A DNA stretch of 64,000 nucleotides. Source: Streptomyces sp. GKU 895. GTDB lineage: Bacteria; Actinomycetota; Actinomycetes; Streptomycetales; Streptomycetaceae. Of the stretch, positions 19,521 through 27,361 are shown piece by piece. Made by a program: the position numbers and the translations under genes. The stretch lies in the NCBI GenBank assembly GCA_002027195.1, contig MWJO01000026.1, forward strand, positions 1-64,000, given 5' to 3'. Every line of letters begins with the position of its first letter. Position 1 is the first letter of the stretch. The notes under the pieces are model-generated. The model made no database searches. It was not told the origin of the DNA and worked only from the letters and a program-made list of their open reading frames with translations.

Positions 19521-19817
19521 GTGATCTTCAAGCGCATCGGAAACGGCCGGCCGTACCCCGACCACGGCCGGGAAAGCACCCGGCAGTGGGCGGACGTCGC
19601 GCCGCGCCCGGTCCGCCTCGATCAGTTGGTGACGACCAAGGGCCAGCTCGACCTGGAAACCCTGCTCGCCGAGGACTCCACGTTCTACGGCGACCTCTTC
19701 GCGCACGTCGTGAAGTGGCAGGGCGACCTGTACCTCGAGGACGGCCTGCACCGCGCGGTGCGAGCGGCGCTCCAGCAGCGCCAGGTGCTGCACGCGCGTG
19801 TGCTGGAACTGGATTAG
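19521..19817 (+). CDS. Conserved small protein with ParB-like DGLHR motif
   Basis: 98 residues from GTG 19521 (MIFKRIGNGRPYPDHGRE). The C-terminal half, WQGDLYLEDGLHRAVRAALQ, resembles the ParB/sulfiredoxin core in which DGxHR forms the nucleotide-binding loop. VRLDQLVTTKGQLDLETLL resembles the first strand region of that fold. It is highly conserved among streptomycetes in my recollection, and automated pipelines may label it a VapB-type antitoxin, for which I see no direct support. It is divergent from the HerA-like gene with about 70 bases between. Confidence 0.8.
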   Translation: MIFKRIGNGRPYPDHGRESTRQWADVAPRPVRLDQLVTTKGQLDLETLLAEDSTFYGDLFAHVVKWQGDLYLEDGLHRAVRAALQQRQVLHARVLELD

Positions 19818-19928
19818 GACAGGCCCCGAGTGACGACCCTGTGAAGGGTTGGCCCTTTCGGGTTCTCCTGGCCGGTATCCAATGATCATTTAGTAGGCAT
19901 CGCCGCCGCGGCGCACTACGCTGCGCCC

Positions 19929-20570
19929 ATGAGCATGCTGACTCCCCCAGGCATGGGCGGCAAGTACCGGATCACGGGGGACAAATACCCACGCATGCGC
20001 CGCCCCCGGCGGCGCGGCAGGCTCGTGGTCGCGCTGGTGGCGTCCGTCGCCGCGCTCGGTCTGGTCGGCTGGGGCACGTTGCAGCTCATCGGCATCTTCA
20101 CGGGCAACGACGAGAAGGCGTCCGCGGCGGGCCCCAAGGCGGACTGCGCGACGAAGGCGTCCCCCTCAGCCTCGGCGACCGCCTCCGCTTATCCGAAGCC
20201 GTCCCAGATCACCGTCAACGTCTTCAACGCCACGCCCCGCGCGGGGCTCGCCAAGGAGACGGCCGACGCGCTGAAGAAGCGCGGCTTCAAGATCGGCGAC
20301 GTGGGCAACGCGACCAAGGAGTTCGACAAGAAGGTCAAGGGCGCCGGAATACTGCTGGGCCGTACGTCGGCCATGAGCACGTCGCTGGAGGTGCTGGGCA
20401 CGCAGGTGGCGGGGGCCGAGGCACGGGCGGACGGGCGCAAGGGTGCCGACGTGGACCTCGTCATCGGCACGGGGTTCAAGTCGCTGACGAAGAAGGCGGA
20501 CGCGGACAAGGCGCTGGCCGCGCTGGGGAAGCCGCAGCCTGCGCCTAGTTCTTCGAAGAAGGCGTGTTGA
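19929..20570 (+). CDS. LytR C-terminal-domain membrane protein
   Basis: 213 residues. A basic cytoplasmic tail (PRMRRPRRRGR) precedes one membrane helix (LVVALVASVAALGLVGWGTL), then an outside linker rich in Ser/Ala/Pro and the LytR_C fold. That fold shows ITVNVFNATPRAGLAKETADALKKRG, a nearly invariant opening, and DVDLVIGTGF near the end. Such domains occur C-terminally in LytR-CpsA-Psr ligases; alone, the role is unclear but is at the cell envelope. Several Met codons near the start leave the exact start open. Confidence 0.9.
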   Translation: MSMLTPPGMGGKYRITGDKYPRMRRPRRRGRLVVALVASVAALGLVGWGTLQLIGIFTGNDEKASAAGPKADCATKASPSASATASAYPKPSQITVNVFNATPRAGLAKETADALKKRGFKIGDVGNATKEFDKKVKGAGILLGRTSAMSTSLEVLGTQVAGAEARADGRKGADVDLVIGTGFKSLTKKADADKALAALGKPQPAPSSSKKAC

Positions 20571-20622
20571 GCGACGCCATTTCGCCGTAGGGGTGCGGTT
20601 GTACGGCGACTGCGCCTCCGTT

Positions 20623-20652
20623 GTGGCTGGTCGCGCAGTTCCCCGCGCCCCT
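20623..20652. repeat. Streptomyces intergenic repeat, copy 1
   Basis: GTGGCTGGTCGCGCAGTTCC followed by CCGCGCCCCT lies between the convergent LytR_C and upp genes. Related copies are at 27140-27192 and 32590-32619 (reverse). Such short GC-rich repeats recur between streptomycete genes and may act as terminators. Confidence 0.6.
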
Positions 20653-20662
20653 TCAGGGCGTC

Positions 20663-21298
20663 TTACTCAGCGGCGCCGTAGAGGCGGTCGCCCGCATCCC
20701 CCAGGCCCGGCACGATGTAGCCGTGCTCGTTCAGGTGGTCGTCGACCGCCGCCGTCACCACCGTCACCGGCGTCCCCGCCAGCTCGCGCTCCATCAGCTC
20801 CACGCCCTCGGGGGCGGCCAGCAGCACCACGGCCGTCACGTCGTCCGCGCCGCGCTTGATGAGCTCGCGGATCGCCGCGACCAGCGTGCCGCCCGTCGCC
20901 AGCATCGGGTCGAGGACGTACACCTGGCGCCCGGAGAGGTCCTCCGGCATGCGCGAGGCGTACGTCGACGCCTCCAGCGTCTCCTCGTTGCGGATCATGC
21001 CCAGGAAGCCCACCTCGGCGGTCGGCAGCAGCCGGACCATGCCGTCGAGCATGCCGAGGCCGGCGCGCAGGATCGGCACGACCAGGGGGCGCGGGTAGGA
21101 CAGCTTCACACCGGTGGTCGCGGCCACCGGCGTGTTGATGTCGACCTGCTCGGTGCGCACGTCGCGCGTGGCCTCGTAGGCGAGGAGGGTGACCAGCTCG
21201 TCGGCGAGACGGCGGAAGGTCGCGGAGTCGGTGCGCTGGTCGCGCAGCGTGGTGAGCTTGTGGGCGACCAGGGGGTGGTCGACGACGTGGAGACGCAT
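20663..21298 (-). CDS. upp: Uracil phosphoribosyltransferase
   Basis: 211 residues from ATG 21298 ([15 protein letters not shown]), the usual UPRT start; an upstream in-frame start at 21367 adds atypical residues. [17 protein letters not shown] and the PRPP loop [12 protein letters not shown] (residues 129-140) are diagnostic, and it ends [12 protein letters not shown]. The enzyme converts uracil and PRPP to UMP for pyrimidine salvage in the cytoplasm. It is convergent with the LytR_C gene; the gap between holds only a dispersed repeat. Confidence 0.96.
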   Translation of the reverse strand: MRLHVVDHPLVAHKLTTLRDQRTDSATFRRLADELVTLLAYEATRDVRTEQVDINTPVAATTGVKLSYPRPLVVPILRAGLGMLDGMVRLLPTAEVGFLGMIRNEETLEASTYASRMPEDLSGRQVYVLDPMLATGGTLVAAIRELIKRGADDVTAVVLLAAPEGVELMERELAGTPVTVVTAAVDDHLNEHGYIVPGLGDAGDRLYGAAE

Positions 21299-21437
21299 GT
21301 CCACAACAGTAACCGGGCCCGCTGGGCCCGGCGTCCCGGCGATCCCCAAACCCCCAGAGGGCACCATTCACCCGTGCGCTGGCATCAAACCGCCCGTCGG
21401 AGGGAAAGTGGGAGGGACGTGACGGGGTGGTGTGCCT

Positions 21438-21620
21438 ATGCCAGTGCCTGTGCCGGAGCAGGAGCCACAACAGGAGACCGACGCCGAGCGCCGCAGGCGG
21501 CGCGCCCAGTTCCTGCGCGATCTCGCCGAGGCCCGGGAGCTGCGGGACCGCGTCCAGCCGCGGCGCGCCAAGGCGGCACGGCTGCGCCACGCCATGCGCA
21601 TGCGCACCTTCCGCTGGTAG
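21438..21620 (+). CDS. Small Arg-rich conserved protein, 60 aa
   Basis: From ATG 21438, with GGGGTGG seven bases upstream; GTG 21432 is an alternative. Residues 14-34 (ETDAERRRRRAQFLRDL) and 45-60 (KAARLRHAMRMRTFRW) are strongly basic and likely helical. Ending in Arg-Thr-Phe-Arg-Trp is distinctive, and I recall close relatives in other streptomycetes. Function unknown; nucleic-acid or ribosome contact is possible from charge alone. Divergent from upp. Confidence 0.7.
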   Translation: MPVPVPEQEPQQETDAERRRRRAQFLRDLAEARELRDRVQPRRAKAARLRHAMRMRTFRW

Positions 21621-21852
21621 GCCTTGAGGCGTTCTTGGACCGCCTGATGCGTGCGCCACGCCGGGAGCCGCGTACGATCCCGCTGGTGGACGATCAAAAC
21701 GGGCGGACACAGGGAGCCGAAGACGTCCCCTGATCGCTCCGTTTCTGCCACGATTCCGAGTGGGTGGGGCTCGGAGCCAACGCTTCCCCGCCCGCAGACC
21801 TCCGCCGGGGGGACCCCCAACCGGCACGCCTATGACCAGTGGGAGAGTCACG

Positions 21853-22386
21853 GTGTACTTCGCCGCACTGCTCGCGCGCACCGAAGACGGGTGGGAAGCG
21901 AGCGACACAGAGCTCGACGATGTGGAGACCCTGTCGGATCTGGCCGAACTGGCCCGTGAAGCCTCGCCCGAGGACGACACGGTGCTGGTTCTCATCGAGC
22001 AGGAGGACGCCTGGTTCGGCGTCGTCCGGATCGACGGCGAGGACGACCCCCGTATCTATGTCTCGGACGCCGCCGCCGCTGCCCGCAGCAGTTACGGCGA
22101 GATCCTGCTCACCGATGAACTGCTCGGAAGGGAGCCCGGCGAAGACGAAGCCGACCTGGACGCCCTCGACCTCGACGGCACCGAGGACGGCGAGGACGAG
22201 GACGAGGACGACGACAGCGAGGGCGGCGGCTCCGCCGAGGCCGTGCCGCACGGCCCGGTCGGCGACCCCGAGATCCTCGACGACCTGGGTGTCAGCCAGA
22301 AGGAACTGAAGGCCCTGTCGGAGGACGCGCTCACCGAGATCGCCGAGGCCCTGGGCGCCTCGGAGGTCCTGGAGACCGTCCGCTGA
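21853..22386 (+). CDS. tRNA adenosine deaminase-associated protein
   Basis: 177 residues from GTG 21853, chosen because GGGAGAG precedes by five bases and the family begins with YFAALLARTEDGWEASD. An ATG at 21832 is possible. The conserved body VLVLIEQEDAWFGVVRID and AAARSSYGEILLTDELLG is followed by a very acidic stretch (about residues 102-128) and a C-terminal helix pair, LGVSQKELKALSEDALTEI. It lies immediately upstream of tadA (14 bases), the arrangement that gave the family its name; the biochemical role is unproven. Confidence 0.88.
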   Translation: MYFAALLARTEDGWEASDTELDDVETLSDLAELAREASPEDDTVLVLIEQEDAWFGVVRIDGEDDPRIYVSDAAAAARSSYGEILLTDELLGREPGEDEADLDALDLDGTEDGEDEDEDDDSEGGGSAEAVPHGPVGDPEILDDLGVSQKELKALSEDALTEIAEALGASEVLETVR

Positions 22387-22400
22387 CCGGGAGCGTCCCC

Positions 22401-22868
22401 GTGGGGTCCCCGGACCCGGTACGCGACCGCTGGCGGGCCGCGATGCGGCTCGCCCTGGACGAGGCGGGCAAGGCGGGTGCGGACGTGCCCGTGGGGGCGG
22501 TCGTACTGGCCCCGGACGGCACCACCGTCCTCGGCGCCGGCCACAACGAACGCGAGGCGGTCGGCGACCCGACCGCCCACGCGGAGGTCCTCGCCATCCG
22601 CCGGGCGGCGGCGGAACTCGGCGAGTGGCGGCTGACCGGCTGCACGCTGGTCGTCACCCTCGAACCCTGCACGATGTGCGCGGGCGCCCTCGTGCAGTCC
22701 CGGGTGGACCGGGTCGTCTACGGCGCCCGCGACGAGAAGGCCGGCGCGGCCGGCTCCCTCTGGGACGTCGTCCGCGACCGCCGCCTCAACCACCGCCCCG
22801 AGGTCATCGAGGGCGTCCTGGCCGAGGAGTGCGCGGCGCTTCTCACCGCGTTCTTCCGCTCCCGCTGA
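22401..22868 (+). CDS. tadA: tRNA(adenosine-34) deaminase
   Basis: 155 residues. Zinc-deaminase signatures are HAEVLAIRRAA (His60, catalytic Glu62) and EPCTMCAGALVQS (Cys90, Cys93). RVVYGARDEKAGAAGSLWDVV and LNHRPEVIEGVLAEECAALL are typical of TadA. It converts A34 of tRNA-Arg(ACG) to inosine; a tRNA-Arg(ACG) gene, the expected substrate, lies in this window at 59137-59209. Start GTG 22401 has GGGAG upstream. It is probably cotranscribed with the associated-protein gene. Confidence 0.94.
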   Translation: MGSPDPVRDRWRAAMRLALDEAGKAGADVPVGAVVLAPDGTTVLGAGHNEREAVGDPTAHAEVLAIRRAAAELGEWRLTGCTLVVTLEPCTMCAGALVQSRVDRVVYGARDEKAGAAGSLWDVVRDRRLNHRPEVIEGVLAEECAALLTAFFRSR

Positions 22869-22923
22869 GGGGCCCCGGATACCGATTTCAGAGCACGCCC
22901 CACCTTGCTGTAAGGTCTCCCTC

Positions 22924-23008
22924 GGTAGCGTGTCCGAGCGGCCGAAGGAGCTCGCCTCGAAAGCGAGTGTGGCGCAAGTCACCGAGGGTTCAAATCCCTC
23001 CGCTACCG
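22924..23008 (+). tRNA. tRNA-Ser (CGA)
   Basis: Acceptor GGTAGCG pairs with CGCTACC, followed by discriminator G at 23008; CCA is not encoded. The anticodon loop CTCGAAA in a CTCGC/GCGAG context gives anticodon CGA. A long variable arm is present, and the T-loop is TTCAAAT. Confidence 0.95.
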
Positions 23009-23013
23009 CTTGA

Positions 23014-23043
23014 GAAGGGCCCCGTCGAAAGACGGGGCCCTTC
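23014..23043 (+). terminator. Hairpin terminator after tRNA-Ser(CGA)
   Basis: A 13-bp perfect stem (23014-23026 with 23031-23043) closes on GAAA, five bases past the tRNA. Confidence 0.85.
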
Positions 23044-23369
23044 GTGCATGCGGAGGCAGAAAACCGGGAGGGGAAGGACGGGGGAAGCGGCATTCGGGGG
23101 GACAGCCGCTTCCCCCGACGGGGTCCGGACCCGCAAGTACGCGCCGCTTCGGGGGAAGCCATGACGCGCACCCCGCAGTGGGGACCGGCCCGCCCGGAGA
23201 TTCCTGCCAGATCCGCCGGGCTCCCTTCCATCCTGTGCGCCGGATCGGTTCCGGCGCACAGGCAAAGGGCCTGAGTCCGCGGGCCGTTGGTCCTTAAATA
23301 GGACGTGAAGTTACACTCGCCGCCGGCACACCAGTCCCAAAGAGCAGCTCAGTCACGGGGGAGGCCGCG
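23044..23369. other. 326-base gap with two strong hairpins and an inverted repeat
   Basis: No convincing gene is seen. The gap holds a 12-bp stem with a 13-base loop (23080-23091 with 23105-23116) and a second perfect 12-bp stem (23233-23244 with 23250-23261). Nearer the next gene is GTCCT-taaat-AGGAC (23290-23304), an AT-rich palindrome about 65 bases before the ATG at 23370 that could be an operator or promoter element. Confidence 0.5.
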
Positions 23370-23546
23370 ATGGCGGTGAATTCGAAGAAGGCCGCCGTCT
23401 ATCTGCTCGTGGTCTTCGTGCTGTACGTGATCATCACGGACCCGGCCAAGGCCGCCGACTACGTCCAGATAGGGTTCGAGGGCATATCGGACGCCGCCAA
23501 GGCGATCGGCGACTTCTTCACCTGGCTCGCCGACGGGGCGCAGTAG
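23370..23546 (+). CDS. Small single-pass membrane protein, 58 aa
   Basis: ATG 23370 follows GGGGGAGG. A short basic start (AVNSKKA) leads into one membrane helix (AVYLLVVFVLYVIIT). A conserved-looking outer tail contains ADYVQIGFEGISDAA and ends FFTWLADGAQ, so an Nin/Cout topology is likely. It precedes the Dabb gene by 26 bases and may share its transcript. I recall relatives across streptomycetes; no function is known. Confidence 0.78.
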   Translation: MAVNSKKAAVYLLVVFVLYVIITDPAKAADYVQIGFEGISDAAKAIGDFFTWLADGAQ

Positions 23547-23572
23547 CCGTAACGCCGTACCCAGGAGTGCTC

Positions 23573-23866
23573 ATGATCCGCCATCTCGTCCTCTTCAAGC
23601 TCAACGACGGTGTCGAGCGCGACGACCCGCGCGTCAAGGAGGGCGTCGAGGCCTTCCGGGCGCTGGAGGGGAAGATCGACGAGATCCGGTTCTGGGAGCT
23701 GGGGTGGAACGTCAGCGACCGGCCCATCGCCTACGACTTCGCCATCAACTCGGGGTTCGAGGACGTGGACGCGCTGCGGCGCTATGTCGAGCACCCGGAG
23801 CACCAGGCGGGGGTGGGGCTCTGGAAGGAGTTCGCCACCTGGGTGATCGCGGACTACGCGTACTGA
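23573..23866 (+). CDS. Dabb-domain (stress-responsive A/B barrel) protein
   Basis: 97 residues from ATG 23573, with GGAG upstream; GTG 23567 is in frame. MIRHLVLFKLNDGV opens the ferredoxin-like fold. YDFAINSGFEDVDALRRYVE and HPEHQAGVGLWKEF hold the family's conserved Phe/Tyr and His. Dabb proteins form dimeric beta-barrels; some plant and bacterial members respond to stress or cyclise polyketides. A specific role cannot be set here. Confidence 0.9.
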   Translation: MIRHLVLFKLNDGVERDDPRVKEGVEAFRALEGKIDEIRFWELGWNVSDRPIAYDFAINSGFEDVDALRRYVEHPEHQAGVGLWKEFATWVIADYAY

Positions 23867-23910
23867 GCCCCACCTCGTTCGGCCCCTCGTCGGAACGGCG
23901 GGGGGCTTTT
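23866..23910 (+). terminator. Imperfect hairpin with T tract after the Dabb gene
   Basis: AGCCCC (23866-23871) pairs with GGGGCT (23902-23907) outside an inner CGTTC/GAACG pairing, followed by TTTT. It begins at the Dabb stop codon. Confidence 0.6.
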
Positions 23911-24047
23911 GTGCGTCTTCTGCCTCAACTCTTCCCTCAACACGGTGTTATGGGGTGCTTGCACACAGTGCACATGTCTTGTGATGCTATGACCGCTTTT
24001 GACGGATGAGTTGACCGATGTAGACCGATGAAGAGGTGGCGTTGACC

Positions 24048-24920
24048 GTGTCGGCCAGTACTGCGCCGCCCCAGGAGGAGGCGCCGGTTCAGACCCCCGC
24101 GCCGGTCCAGACCCCCGCGCCCGTCCAGCCCCCGGCGCCCGCCACCCCCCAGCGCAGCCGCGGAGCGGACACCCGGGCACTCACCCAGGTGCTCTTCGGC
24201 CAGCTCAAGGGGCTCCAGCCGGGCACGCCGGAGCACAACCGGGTGCGCGGGGCACTCATCGAGGCCAACCTCCCGCTCGTGCGGTACGCGGCCGCCCGGT
24301 TCCGCTCCCGCAACGAGCCGATGGAGGACGTCGTCCAGGTCGGCACCATCGGGCTCATCAACGCCATCGACCGCTTCGACCCGGACCGGGGTGTGCAGTT
24401 CCCGACGTTCGCGATGCCGACGGTCGTCGGCGAGATCAAGCGGTACTTCCGGGACAACGTACGGACCGTGCACGTGCCGCGCCGGCTGCACGAGCTGTGG
24501 GTGCAGGTCAACAGCGCGACGGAGGACCTGACCACGGCCTTCGGACGCACCCCCACCACCGCCGAGATCGCCGAGCGGCTGCGCATCGGCGAGGACGAGG
24601 TGCTGTCCTGCATCGAGGCCGGGCGGTCGTACCACGCGACCTCGCTGGAGGCCGCCCAGGAGGGCGACGGGCTGCCGGGGCTGCTGGACCGGCTCGGCTA
24701 CGAGGACCCCGCCCTGGACGGCGTGGAGCACCGGGATCTCGTACGGCATCTGCTGGTGCAGCTGCCCGAGCGGGAACAGCGGATTCTGCTTCTGCGGTAC
24801 TACAACAATCTCACCCAGTCGCAGATCAGCGCGGAACTCGGCGTCTCCCAGATGCATGTCTCGCGGCTACTCGCGCGTAGCTTCCAGCGGTTGCGGTCCG
24901 CGAATCGCATCGAGGCCTGA
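24048..24920 (+). CDS. sigF: SigB-family RNA polymerase sigma factor, SigF-like
   Basis: About 290 residues. A Pro/Gln/Ala-rich N-terminus (two tandem PVQTPA units) precedes region 2 ([20 protein letters not shown] and [20 protein letters not shown]), region 3 ([10 protein letters not shown]) and region 4 ([21 protein letters not shown]). This is the group-3 SigB/SigF type usually controlled by anti-sigma and anti-anti-sigma partners, none of which lies nearby. The position next to a second paralogue and near tadA/upp matches S. coelicolor sigF, the late spore sigma factor, as I recall. The start is uncertain: GTG 24048 lies 11 bases from AAGAGG; TTG 24042 and GTG 24036 are in frame. Confidence 0.88.
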   Translation: MSASTAPPQEEAPVQTPAPVQTPAPVQPPAPATPQRSRGADTRALTQVLFGQLKGLQPGTPEHNRVRGALIEANLPLVRYAAARFRSRNEPMEDVVQVGTIGLINAIDRFDPDRGVQFPTFAMPTVVGEIKRYFRDNVRTVHVPRRLHELWVQVNSATEDLTTAFGRTPTTAEIAERLRIGEDEVLSCIEAGRSYHATSLEAAQEGDGLPGLLDRLGYEDPALDGVEHRDLVRHLLVQLPEREQRILLLRYYNNLTQSQISAELGVSQMHVSRLLARSFQRLRSANRIEA

Positions 24921-25073
24921 GGCTGGAGCTCCGGTCGGGAATCGGATGAGGCCCAACCGAATGCACAAGCGATAGATCACCTTCGCGAGCGAATCGCTCA
25001 CCTGCACGGATCCCGACAGTTCTGCGCCGAAAAACCGTCAGACCCCCTTTATCCAGGGCGTATTCACGTCTCG

Positions 25074-25113
25074 CATGTCGACATGTCACTACAGCGTGTT
25101 GCCGACATGTGAC
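25074..25113. promoter_or_regulatory. Repeated palindromic element upstream of sigN
   Basis: CATGTCGACATG (25074-25085) is a perfect 12-bp palindrome. The 14-base unit TGTCGACATGTCAC (25076-25089) recurs as TGCCGACATGTGAC (25100-25113), 24 bases later. It lies in the 302-base gap between the two sigma genes, which shows no gene. I read it as a tandem operator or control element for the downstream sigma gene; the binding factor is unknown. Confidence 0.5.
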
Positions 25114-25222
25114 ATTCTGCCGGAAGCGCGTTTGCCGGGGCTTCGGCTCCGGTATTCAGGTGAAGGCTGACGTTCTCGACGGAACGCCCGCCGCGACCGT
25201 CCCGCGACCCAGAGGGGGTGGC

Positions 25223-26113
25223 ATGTCCGCAGACCAGGGCAGCTCGAAGGTGCTCACGCTCACGAAGAGCGAGTCCGCGCCCGCGCTCGACGACGTAACC
25301 GCTGTCGAGGCCGCGCCGGCCCCGGCTCTCCCGGCCCCCGTGGCCTCGGGAGCCATCGACACCCGCACCCTGTCCCGCTCCCTCTTCCTGCGGCTCGCCG
25401 CACTCGACGAGAACAGCCCCGAGCGTGCCTACGTCCGGGACACCCTGATCGAGCTCAACCTCCCGCTGGTGCGGTACGCGGCCGCCCGGTTCCGCTCGCG
25501 CAACGAGCCGATGGAGGACATCGTCCAGGTCGGCACCATCGGCCTGATCAAGGCGATCGACCGCTTCGACTGCGAACGGGGCGTGGAGTTCCCGACGTTC
25601 GCGATGCCGACGGTCGTCGGTGAGATCAAGCGGTTCTTCCGCGACACCTCGTGGTCGGTGCGGGTCCCGCGCCGCCTCCAGGAGCTGCGGCTCGCCCTCA
25701 CCAAGGCCAGCGACGAGCTCTCGCAGAAGCTCGACCGCTCGCCGACCGTCGCCGAACTCGCCGCGGTTCTCGGGGTGTCGGAGGAGGACGTCGTCGACGG
25801 CCTCGCGGTCGGCAACGCCTACACCGCCTCCTCGCTGGACTCCCCGGCCCCGGAGGACGACGGCGGCGAGGGCTCCCTCGCGGACCGCCTCGGCTACGAG
25901 GACACCGCCCTGGAGGGCGTCGAGTACCGCGAGTCCCTGAAGCCGCTGCTCGCCAAACTGCCGCCCCGCGAGCGGCAGATCATCATGCTGCGCTTCTTCG
26001 CCAACATGACCCAGTCGCAGATCGGCGAGGAGGTCGGCATCTCCCAGATGCACGTCTCCCGGCTGCTGACCCGAACCCTGGCGCAGCTGCGGGAAGGTCT
26101 CATCTCCGACTGA
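25223..26113 (+). CDS. sigN: SigB-family RNA polymerase sigma factor, SigN-like
   Basis: 296 residues from ATG 25223 ([16 protein letters not shown]), with AGAGGGGGTGGC just before it; a longer reading from 25109 has no such site. Region 2 shows [20 protein letters not shown] and [20 protein letters not shown], then [14 protein letters not shown], and region 4 LTQ-type [20 protein letters not shown]. It is nearly identical in region 2 to the upstream sigma factor, so the pair is an old duplication. By sequence recollection and adjacency it corresponds to S. coelicolor sigN, tied to aerial development. No anti-sigma gene is adjacent. Palindromic repeats lie 110-150 bases upstream. Confidence 0.85.
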   Translation: MSADQGSSKVLTLTKSESAPALDDVTAVEAAPAPALPAPVASGAIDTRTLSRSLFLRLAALDENSPERAYVRDTLIELNLPLVRYAAARFRSRNEPMEDIVQVGTIGLIKAIDRFDCERGVEFPTFAMPTVVGEIKRFFRDTSWSVRVPRRLQELRLALTKASDELSQKLDRSPTVAELAAVLGVSEEDVVDGLAVGNAYTASSLDSPAPEDDGGEGSLADRLGYEDTALEGVEYRESLKPLLAKLPPRERQIIMLRFFANMTQSQIGEEVGISQMHVSRLLTRTLAQLREGLISD

Positions 26114-26152
26114 GGTCTTCATAATTGACGGGGTGTCAGCCACCATGGCCCG

Positions 26153-27034
26153 ATGCTCCGTACGACACCGGGCACGACAGCGAACACGACACCGCGTACG
26201 ACATGGACGTATGGCCGTCGAGGCGCCCTGATCGGCGCATCGGCGGCCGTCGTCTGTCTGGGCGCGGTGCTGGCCGGCTGCGGGAGCGCCGGTGACGGTT
26301 ACACGGCGGTCGGCCCGGCGGGCGGCACGCCCTCGCCCGGGAAGCCGACGGGGAGTGTGCGGGTGGTGCCGCTCGAGAGCGGGGCGCCGGGACCGCACGT
26401 CGGCAACTCCCCTGCACACACGATCAGTTCACCGGCGGCCCCGGAACTCCCGGCGCCGAGCGCCCGTCCGTCTCGCGGCACCAAGTCGGGTCGTACGGCG
26501 TCCGGTTCACCGTCCCAAACGCCGTCCCCCAGTCGTACGACCGCGCCCGCCGCCCTCGGCTGGGACGCTCCCGTGCGGGCGGCCACCGACCGGCGGTGGT
26601 GCGAGGACGTGACGCTCGTCTTCCACAACTCCGGGGGCACCGCGGTCCGTTCGGGAACCGTGCGGTTCGGGACGCACATCATCGGGGCGCTCGGGGTCGA
26701 CTGGGCGACCGTCGAGTCGGAGGTGGGGCTTCCGGCGCCGGTCGAGGGCGGCGCGCGGAAGGAGCGGACGTGGACGGTGTGCGTCGAGGCATGGCGGGTG
26801 CCGCTCGGCATGCACATCGAGACGCGGGACGTCGACGTCCGCTGGAGTGACCTCGGGGACTACTTGAGCGCCAGCCAGGCCACCGCCGCGACGATCGCCA
26901 CGGCGACGACGACGCCGATGATCAGGCCGATGCGGGGGCCGGAGGAGGTGGGGGCGGCGGCCGCCTGCCGGCGGCCCTGCGGGCCCTCGTCGACGAACGC
27001 GCGGAACATCTGGGTGCTGCCGGCGGGGTCGTAG
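26153..27034 (+). CDS. Putative lipoprotein with Ser/Pro-rich linker; 3' end overlaps the opposite gene
   Basis: From ATG 26153 a basic start and hydrophobic stretch (LIGASAAVVCLGAVLAGCGS) end in a lipobox LAGC. A roughly 80-residue Pro/Ser/Thr linker follows, then a small beta-rich domain: RWCEDVTLVFHNSGGTAVRS, GTHIIGALGVDWATVE and RTWTVCVEAWRVPLGM with two Cys that could pair. Family unknown. The last 58 codons run antisense through the convergent gene at 26860-27063 and look non-coding in composition. The real protein may end near 26855 if a base has been lost there. Confidence 0.65.
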   Translation: MLRTTPGTTANTTPRTTWTYGRRGALIGASAAVVCLGAVLAGCGSAGDGYTAVGPAGGTPSPGKPTGSVRVVPLESGAPGPHVGNSPAHTISSPAAPELPAPSARPSRGTKSGRTASGSPSQTPSPSRTTAPAALGWDAPVRAATDRRWCEDVTLVFHNSGGTAVRSGTVRFGTHIIGALGVDWATVESEVGLPAPVEGGARKERTWTVCVEAWRVPLGMHIETRDVDVRWSDLGDYLSASQATAATIATATTTPMIRPMRGPEEVGAAAACRRPCGPSSTNARNIWVLPAGS

Positions 27035-27063
27035 TTGCCCTGGGGGTCCTGGGGGTTAGCCAT
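26860..27063 (-). CDS. Small tail-anchored membrane protein, 67 aa
   Basis: ATG 27063 (MANPQDPQGNYDPAGSTQMF) leads a polar N-terminus, RAFVDEGPQGRRQAAAAPTS, and a single C-terminal membrane helix, IGLIIGVVVAVAIVAAVAWL, ending ALK. This is typical of a tail-anchored cytoplasmic protein. It is convergent with and antisense to the end of the lipoprotein reading. Divergent from marR across a 298-base gap. Function unknown. Confidence 0.72.
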   Translation of the reverse strand: MANPQDPQGNYDPAGSTQMFRAFVDEGPQGRRQAAAAPTSSGPRIGLIIGVVVAVAIVAAVAWLALK

Positions 27064-27139
27064 GGGGCGAGAGACTAGCGAATGAGGCGGGGCGGCCCAA
27101 GTGGGGGGCTCATCGTTCATTGCCGGGTGCGGCGCCACT

Positions 27140-27192
27140 GGGGCTGGTCGCGCCCCGCGGCGGAGCCGCAGATTGATACGGCCCCGCGCCCC
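27140..27192. repeat. Streptomyces intergenic repeat, copy 2 (with insertion)
   Basis: GGGGCTGGTCGCG (27140-27152) and CCCCGCGCCCCT (27181-27192 region) match the two halves of copy 1 (20623-20652). They are split here by a stretch containing GCGGCGGAGCCGCAGATTGA. The rest of the gap 27064-27361 holds the MarR operator region. Confidence 0.55.
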
Positions 27193-27311
27193 TGGGTGAC
27201 CGAGGTCAGACTGCGATCGCCTCCACCGCCGTTTCACCTGGCCATTTACGCTCGCAATACTTGCCTTTGCCAAGTTTTTATGTCGCGCCCACCCCGTTTT
27301 ATTTGCCTGTA

Positions 27312-27345
27312 GCAACCAATCGCTCCTATGGTTGCCCCAAGCAAC
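27312..27345. promoter_or_regulatory. Candidate MarR operator
   Basis: GCAACCA (27312-27318) is inverted as TGGTTGC (27329-27335). The second arm also forms GTTGC-cccaa-GCAAC (27331-27345). These overlapping inverted repeats end 16 bases before the marR start codon, the expected place for autorepression. Confidence 0.6.
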
Positions 27346-27361
27346 GAATACGGGAGGTGGC

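Noticed and set aside
19521..19817. VapB antitoxin with an adjacent toxin
   Set aside because: No PIN-domain or other toxin gene lies next to it; the visible motif is ParB-like.
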